64,000 bases of DNA, taken from positions 806,001-870,000 of the forward strand of contig CAWIWF010000006.1 of assembly GCA_963839815.1 (NCBI GenBank), in the 5' to 3' direction. Below are positions 60,278 to 64,000 of this stretch, in pieces. The stretch comes from JACVRM01 sp963839815 (lineage in GTDB: Bacteria > Actinomycetota > Thermoleophilia > Gaiellales > Gaiellaceae). The position numbers and the translations under genes are program-made. Positions within the stretch are counted from its first letter, which is position 1; the number at the start of each line of letters is the position of its first letter. A model generated the notes under the pieces. The model saw only the letters and a program-made list of their open reading frames with translations. It had not been told where the DNA came from and did not search any database.

Positions 60278-60540
60278 TGGCCGAGCTGCACCTGCCGCGG
60301 ACGCTGATGCCGCTCTTCGACGGGCTGCCGCGGCACATCGGCGTGGAGGCCGCCACGGTGGCCGAGGCGATCGACCGGCTCGAGGAGCGCTGGCCGGGCG
60401 TGCGCGACCGCCTGTGCGAGCCGGGGCCGCAGTTGCGGCCTCACATCCACGTCTACGTCGACCGCGAGCGGGCGGCCCTCGACACGCCGCTCGCGAACGG
60501 GTCGCGCGTCGACCTGGTCGCCGCCATCAGCGGCGGCTGA
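60277..60540 (+). CDS. MoaD/ThiS-family sulfur-carrier-like protein
   Basis: Protein of 87 residues. LHLPRTLMPLFDGLPRHIGV, VAEAIDRLEERWPGVRDRLC, HIHVYVDRERAALDTPL and SRVDLVAAISGG make a ubiquitin-like fold that ends with the Gly-Gly needed for activation as a thiocarboxylate. Together with the BNR-repeat partner it forms a tightly coupled pair that I have seen reported only as co-occurring; role unknown. Confidence 0.85.
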   Translation: MAELHLPRTLMPLFDGLPRHIGVEAATVAEAIDRLEERWPGVRDRLCEPGPQLRPHIHVYVDRERAALDTPLANGSRVDLVAAISGG

Positions 60541-60547
60541 GGGGGGC

Positions 60548-60565
60548 GGTAGCAGAAGTGCTACC
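60548..60565 (+). promoter_or_regulatory. Operator of the toxin-antitoxin pair
   Basis: GGTAGCA-GAAG-TGCTACC, a perfect 7-bp palindrome that overlaps the -10 element TACCAT; typical of antitoxin autoregulation. Confidence 0.65.
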
Positions 60566-60567
60566 AT
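60562..60567 (+). promoter_or_regulatory. -10 element of leaderless antitoxin gene
   Basis: TACCAT seven nt before the GTG at 60575, overlapping the operator. Confidence 0.5.
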
Positions 60568-60574
60568 TCGGCTC

Positions 60575-60820
60575 GTGCGCACCATCCCGCAGAAGGAGCT
60601 CCGGAACAACGTCGGGGAGGTGCTCCGGCGCGCGGAGGCCGGAGAGGAGTTCACGGTGACCGTGGCGGGACGCCCCGTCGCGCACCTGGGGCCGGCGCGC
60701 CCGCGCCGATGGGTCGGAGGCCCAGCGCTGCAGCAGGTGTGGCAGACCCCGGCACCCCAGACGCTCGACGAGGACATCGCTCGCATGCCGGGCGACCTCG
60801 GCGACCCGTTCGCACCGTAG
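60575..60820 (+). CDS. Phd/YefM-family antitoxin
   Basis: Protein of 81 residues. RTIPQKELRNNVGEVLRRAEAGEEF and VTVAGRPVAHLGPARP are the standard N-terminal DNA-binding Phd fold; the tail TPAPQTLDEDIARMPGDLGDP should wrap the toxin. The stop is followed at once by the GTG of the PIN toxin, so expression is coupled. It likely represses its own promoter through the palindrome described. Confidence 0.88.
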   Translation: MRTIPQKELRNNVGEVLRRAEAGEEFTVTVAGRPVAHLGPARPRRWVGGPALQQVWQTPAPQTLDEDIARMPGDLGDPFAP

Positions 60821-61204
60821 GTGCGGGCTCTGCTCGACACGTCGGTCCTGATCGGCGCGGAGAGCCCGGGCGAGCTGGAGGGCGCCATCAGCGCGGCGTC
60901 GCTCGCAGAGCTCCACTTCGGCGTGCTCGTCGCGGAGTCCGACGACGAACGGGCGCTCCGCGCTCAGCGCCTCGGGATCATCGAGGCCACGTTCGACCCG
61001 CTGCCCGTCGACGCCGCCGTCGCGCGAGAGTGGGGGCGACTCGCGGCAGCCGTCAGCTCCCGAGGCGGCCAGCCCCGCCGGCGGGCGGTCGACCTCGCCA
61101 TCGCGGCGACGGCGAACGTCCACGGCGTCCCGCTGCTCACCCGCAACCCGAAGGACTTCGCGAGCATCGCCGACCTCGTCGACGCCCGAGCCCCCTCCGG
61201 CTGA
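60821..61204 (+). CDS. vapC: PIN-domain toxin, VapC-like
   Basis: Protein of 127 residues. RALLDTSVLIGAE carries the first acidic residue, SLAELHFGVLVAE the Glu, RRAVDLAIAATANVHG the next Asp and LLTRNPKDFAS the last; these form the RNase active site. Directly adjacent to the antitoxin gene. RNA target unknown; VapC toxins usually cut tRNA, and tRNA-Tyr is encoded 49 nt downstream, probably by chance. Confidence 0.9.
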   Translation: MRALLDTSVLIGAESPGELEGAISAASLAELHFGVLVAESDDERALRAQRLGIIEATFDPLPVDAAVAREWGRLAAAVSSRGGQPRRRAVDLAIAATANVHGVPLLTRNPKDFASIADLVDARAPSG

Positions 61205-61252
61205 CTGGTCGCATCAGGCCGGGCGGGACGCGCGGCTACGATGCCGCTCCCA

Positions 61253-61334
61253 GGGGGTGTTCCCGAGCGGCCAAAGGGGACGGGCTGTAAACCCGTTGGC
61301 TCAGCCTTCGGAGGTTCGAATCCTCCCGCCCCCA
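61253..61334 (+). tRNA. trnY: tRNA-Tyr (anticodon GTA), long variable arm
   Basis: Acceptor GGGGGTG pairs with CGCCCCC (one G-U); discriminator A. Anticodon stem ACGGG/CCCGT with the loop around GTA; a long variable arm (TGGCTCAGCCTTC) as in bacterial tRNA-Tyr; T arm GGAGGTTCGAATCCTCC. No CCA is encoded. 82 nt. Confidence 0.93.
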
Positions 61335-61336
61335 CT

Positions 61337-61590
61337 CACGCCGTTCCACCTCGGAAGTCGTCATGGCCGCGTCAGCGGCCGGACTTCCGAGGTCGAGGAA
61401 GGGCTGTAAACCCGTTGGCTCAGCCTTCGGAGGTTCGAATCCTCCCGCCCCCACTTCGCCGCTGGCGCCTCCGGCGCCAGCGAGCTCAGTGTCACGGGGG
61501 AAACCCGGTTTCCCCCGTGGGCCCCCTCGTTGGTCTGACGCGCCGGGGCCGCGCCGTGCCTGCGGCCGGCGGAGCCGGCCTTCGGCGATG
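61337..61590. repeat. Cluster of four perfect hairpins downstream of tRNA-Tyr
   Basis: Hairpin 1: ACCTCGGAAGTC / GACTTCCGAGGT (61348-61359, 61382-61393) with an inner GGCCGC/GCGGCC. Hairpin 2: CGCTGGCGCC / GGCGCCAGCG (61460-61482). Hairpin 3: CACGGGGGAAACC / GGTTTCCCCCGTG (61493-61519) with a one-nt loop. Hairpin 4: GGCCGGC / GCCGGCC (61564-61580). All stems are perfect. Hairpin 1 sits between the tRNA gene and its partial copy. Confidence 0.7.
61401..61455 (+). repeat. Partial copy of the 3' part of tRNA-Tyr
   Basis: 55 nt identical to 61282-61336 (anticodon arm through the acceptor 3' strand), 119 nt downstream of the original. The 5' acceptor strand and D arm are lacking, so this is not a functional tRNA. 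Such 3' copies are typical of integrase attachment scars. Confidence 0.88.
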
Positions 61591-61651
61591 GGTGGCTGGC
61601 GAGGGGCGTCCTGGATCGTTGTGACTTGCTGAAAGCCTGGAGAATGCTGCT

Positions 61652-62582
61652 GTGAACGACGGGGTGCTCGCAGGGATTGGCTCGACGCCGCTCGTTGAGT
61701 TGCGGCGCGTTGTCCCGGAGGGGGCGGCTCGCGTGCTGGCGAAGCTCGAGTGGGCGAACCCGACCGGGAGCATGAAGGACCGGATGGCCGCGGCCGTGCT
61801 CGACGGGGCCGCACGGCGCGGGGAGCTCGAGCCTGGTGGCGTCGTCGTCGAGTACACGGCCGGCACGACCGGGATCTCGCTCGCGTTCGCCTGCGCCGCC
61901 AGGGGCTACCGCTTCCACGCGGTCTTCTCCGACGCCTTCAGCGACGAGAAGCGTCACACCATGGAGGCCTTCGGCGCCACCGTCGAGGACGTGCCGAGCG
62001 ACGGCGGCCGGATCAACGAGGCGCTGATCAAGGCGATGATCGCGCGGGCCGGCGAGGTGTCACAGCAGCCCGGCCACTGGTGGGCCGACCAGCTCAACAA
62101 CGAGGACGCGGTCGAGGGCTACCTGCCGCTCGGCGAGGAGATCTGGAGCGCAGTCGGACGGACGGGTCGACGCGTTCGTCCACTCGGTCGCGACGGCGCA
62201 CTCCATCCACGGCGCCGCGCGCGCGCTGCGCTCCCGCCACCCTCAGCTCGAGGTCGTGGCCGTCGAGCCCGCCGAGTCGGCCGTCCTCTCGGGCAACCCG
62301 ACCGGCTCCCACCGCATCGAGGGCATCGGCATCGGGTTCGTGCCGCCGCTTTGGCATCCGGACGAGGTCGACTCGATCGAGCAGGTGTCCACAGAGGACG
62401 CGTACGCGATGGGACGCCGCCTGGCCGCCGAGGAAGGGATCTTCGCCGGAGCGTCGACCGGGGCGAACGTCGTGGCGGCGATCCGCGTCGCCGAGCGCCT
62501 CGGGACGGACGCGACCGTCGTAACGATCGTTGTCGACTCGGGGCTCCGCTACCTCAGCACCGAGCTCTACCGGCGCCCCTAG
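61652..62582 (+). CDS. Cysteine-synthase-family PLP lyase, frameshifted
   Basis: About 309 residues with an extra base near 62163. IGSTPLVELRRVVPEGAARVLAK, NPTGSMKDRMAAAVL with the Schiff-base Lys, VEYTAGTTGISLAFACAARG (replacing the usual TSGNTG), QLNNEDAVEGYLPLGEEIW; second frame: VDAFVHSVATAHSIHG, GIGIGFVPPLW, EEGIFAGASTGANVVAA, VTIVVDSGLRYLS. This is the cysteine synthase/cystathionine beta-synthase fold. Asn-Thr-Gly is altered to Thr-Gly-Ile-like order, so the substrate may not be O-acetylserine. GTG start at 61652 with GGAGA upstream. Confidence 0.8.
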
Positions 62583-62610
62583 CGGCCGGTCGAGCCCGCC
62601 CCTCCGGGTC

Positions 62611-62616
62611 TAGAGT
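62611..62616 (+). promoter_or_regulatory. -10 element of leaderless reductase gene
   Basis: TAGAGT, six nt (GGCGGC), GTG at 62623. No Shine-Dalgarno sequence. Confidence 0.55.
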
Positions 62617-62622
62617 GGCGGC

Positions 62623-63774
62623 GTGGAGCGGGTGGACGTCCTCGTGGTCGGCGCCGGGCCTGCCGGCTCGACGACCGCGTACCGCCTCGCGCGTGCGGGC
62701 GCGCGCGTGGTTCTCGCCGAGCGGGCCCCCTTCCCGCGCGACAAGCCGTGCGGCGGCGGGCTCACCGAGCGGGCGCTGCGCGAGCTGCCGGTGGACGTGT
62801 CGCCGGTCGTCGAGCACGAGGTCGACCGCCTCGAGCTCTCGCTCCGCTACCGCAGCCGGATCACGAAGCGCTCGCGCGGACGGCTGGTGGCGATGACGCA
62901 GCGCATCCGGCTCGACGCCTTCCTGGCGGAGCAGGCCGCGGCGGCCGGTGCCGACCTGCGCGACGGTCTCCGGGTGACGAGCGTTCGAGACGAGGGAGAG
63001 CAGGTCGTCGCGGAGACGGCCTCCGGCCCGATCGAGGCGAGTGTCGTGATCGGCGCGGACGGTGTCAACGGCGTCACCGCCCGCTCGGCCGGGCTCGAGC
63101 AGAAGACCGTGCACGGCGTCGCGCTCGAGGGAAACGTGCCGAACGGCGCGGTCCCGAGCGGGCGGTACGACGGCAGGGCCGTGATCGAGCTCGGCGTCGT
63201 CAGCGGCGGCTACGCCTGGGTCTTCCCGAAGGGCGACCACGTCAACGTGGGCGTGGGGGGCTGGGAGCACGAGGGCCCGCGGCTGCGCGAGCACCTGCGC
63301 CGCCTCTGCGACGAGCACGGGATCGCGGCGGACGACGTCGAGAGCGTGCGCGGCTACCGGCTGCCGTTGCGCCGACCCGGTGGCGTCGCGGCGCGCGGCC
63401 GGATCGCGCTCGTGGGGGACGCGGCCGGGCTCGTCGACCCGCTCTCGGGTGACGGCATGTTCGAGGCGTTCGTCAGCGGGCGGCTCGCCGCGGCGGCTGC
63501 ACTCGACGTGCTCGAGGGGCGCGCCGCCGGCGTCGAGCCGTACGCCGTGGCGCTCGATCGCGCGATCGGCGCGCACGCCTCGGCCTCCTGGCAGGCGAAG
63601 CTCGCGCTCGACCGCTTCCCGCGCCTCACCTTCGCGCTCCTGCGCCTGCCGCCCGTGTGGCGCGCGGTCGACGCGCTCGTGCGCGGCGACCTCGCCCACC
63701 CCGGGCAGGCGCGAGGGTTGGCGCGCGCGCCGCTTCGCGCCGTCGAGGCGCTCGGCCGGGGCGGACGGGCCTAG
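62623..63774 (+). CDS. Geranylgeranyl-reductase-family FAD oxidoreductase
   Basis: Flavoprotein of 383 residues. RVDVLVVGAGPAGSTTAYRLARAG is the FAD motif, PCGGGLTERALREL the conserved substrate loop, GADGVNGVTAR and LVGDAAGLVDPLSGDGMFEAF the second and third FAD regions. YAWVFPKGDHVNVGVGG matches geranylgeranyl reductases that saturate isoprenoid chains, of quinones or lipids. The substrate is inferred from the family. Single gene; leaderless start. A hairpin follows its stop. Confidence 0.9.
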   Translation: MERVDVLVVGAGPAGSTTAYRLARAGARVVLAERAPFPRDKPCGGGLTERALRELPVDVSPVVEHEVDRLELSLRYRSRITKRSRGRLVAMTQRIRLDAFLAEQAAAAGADLRDGLRVTSVRDEGEQVVAETASGPIEASVVIGADGVNGVTARSAGLEQKTVHGVALEGNVPNGAVPSGRYDGRAVIELGVVSGGYAWVFPKGDHVNVGVGGWEHEGPRLREHLRRLCDEHGIAADDVESVRGYRLPLRRPGGVAARGRIALVGDAAGLVDPLSGDGMFEAFVSGRLAAAAALDVLEGRAAGVEPYAVALDRAIGAHASASWQAKLALDRFPRLTFALLRLPPVWRAVDALVRGDLAHPGQARGLARAPLRAVEALGRGGRA

Positions 63775-63790
63775 CCTCTGCCGGACGAGC

Positions 63791-63815
63791 CGCGGCCTCC
63801 GCGCCGGAGGCCGCG
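63791..63815 (+). terminator. Hairpin after the reductase gene
   Basis: CGCGGCCTCCG and CGGAGGCCGCG, an 11-bp perfect stem with a three-nt loop, 17 nt after the stop. Confidence 0.6.
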
Positions 63816-64000
63816 ATGCGGGCCACGCGACCGATCGCGCCTGCGGACGTGTCGGCGCCCAGCTGACACAGCAGGCCATGGCTGCCGCGGACACGTCGCA
63901 GGGACAGTCCCTGCTGAAGGCGCTGCGCGGGACGCCGGCGCGAGCCGCGGGCTGTGGACGGACTGGTGCAGTGCCGACACAGAGGACATGGCTCGCGTGG

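Noticed and set aside
61401..61455. A second tRNA-Tyr gene
   Set aside because: Only the anticodon arm to the 3' end is present; acceptor 5' strand and D arm are missing.

Overview
This 64 kb window is very GC-rich, almost entirely coding DNA with a strong G/C third-position bias, so long open frames also appear on the wrong strand. Gene families (DUF222/HNH protein, GAF-GAF histidine kinase with a NarL regulator, LigB-like ATP-dependent DNA ligase, AfsR-like ATPase joined to a nucleotide cyclase, geranylgeranyl-reductase-like flavoprotein) and many apparently leaderless genes point to an actinobacterium. A deep lineage such as Thermoleophilia fits best, but that is inference. No phage, transposase, rRNA or CRISPR array is visible.

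Layout. 0-2.1 kb: zinc/manganese ABC importer (znuA end, znuC, znuB). 2.1-4.1 kb, minus: kynureninase and a formamidase-type hydrolase, divergent across 35 nt from trpD-trpCF-trpB-trpA (4.1-8.1 kb). 8.2-10.7 kb: PAP2 phosphatase, flippase-like membrane protein, glycerophosphodiesterase. 10.8-22.3 kb: a stress-type block (P2-type ATPase, FAD oxidoreductase, CBS protein, universal stress protein, NarL regulator plus GAF-GAF kinase, ABC exporter, SDR, DUF378) in which five transcription units share an upstream motif of about 30 bp. 22.4-27.5 kb: VOC proteins, a soluble histidine kinase, DNA ligase, ArsR regulator. 27.5-32.7 kb: envelope block of lipoprotein, PepSY protein, Cys-repeat secreted protein, cupredoxin and an OmpR-type two-component system. 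32.8-36.1 kb: ArsR/SRPBCC genes, TOPRIM protein, YcaQ-family glycosylase. 36.1-39.4 kb: cyclase-ATPase regulator. 39.5-44.2 kb: DUF4396 protein behind a CsoR-type operator, HNH protein, PD40 protein, DUF4386 protein. 44.4-46.9 kb: sulfur operon osmC-sqr-dsrC-dsrE. 47.2-59.0 kb: two secreted metallopeptidases that share a palindromic upstream site, with two PadR modules, a serine hydrolase and tRNA-Thr between them. 59.2-63.8 kb: BNR-repeat protein with a MoaD-like partner, a Phd/VapC pair, tRNA-Tyr followed by a partial copy of itself and a row of perfect hairpins, a cysteine-synthase-like gene and a reductase.

Sequence quality. At least seven genes outside the M14 peptidase need one or two single-base corrections (mostly missing bases), and the M14 peptidase at 55.5-59.0 kb needs more than twenty. 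The intact protein sequence between the breaks suggests sequencing or assembly error more than decay, but the M14 gene has an unusual error profile.

Stretches without genes: 43122-43540, 46950-47248 and 49976-50250 are described below; 61337-61651 is the hairpin cluster; 63816-64000 shows nothing recognisable.
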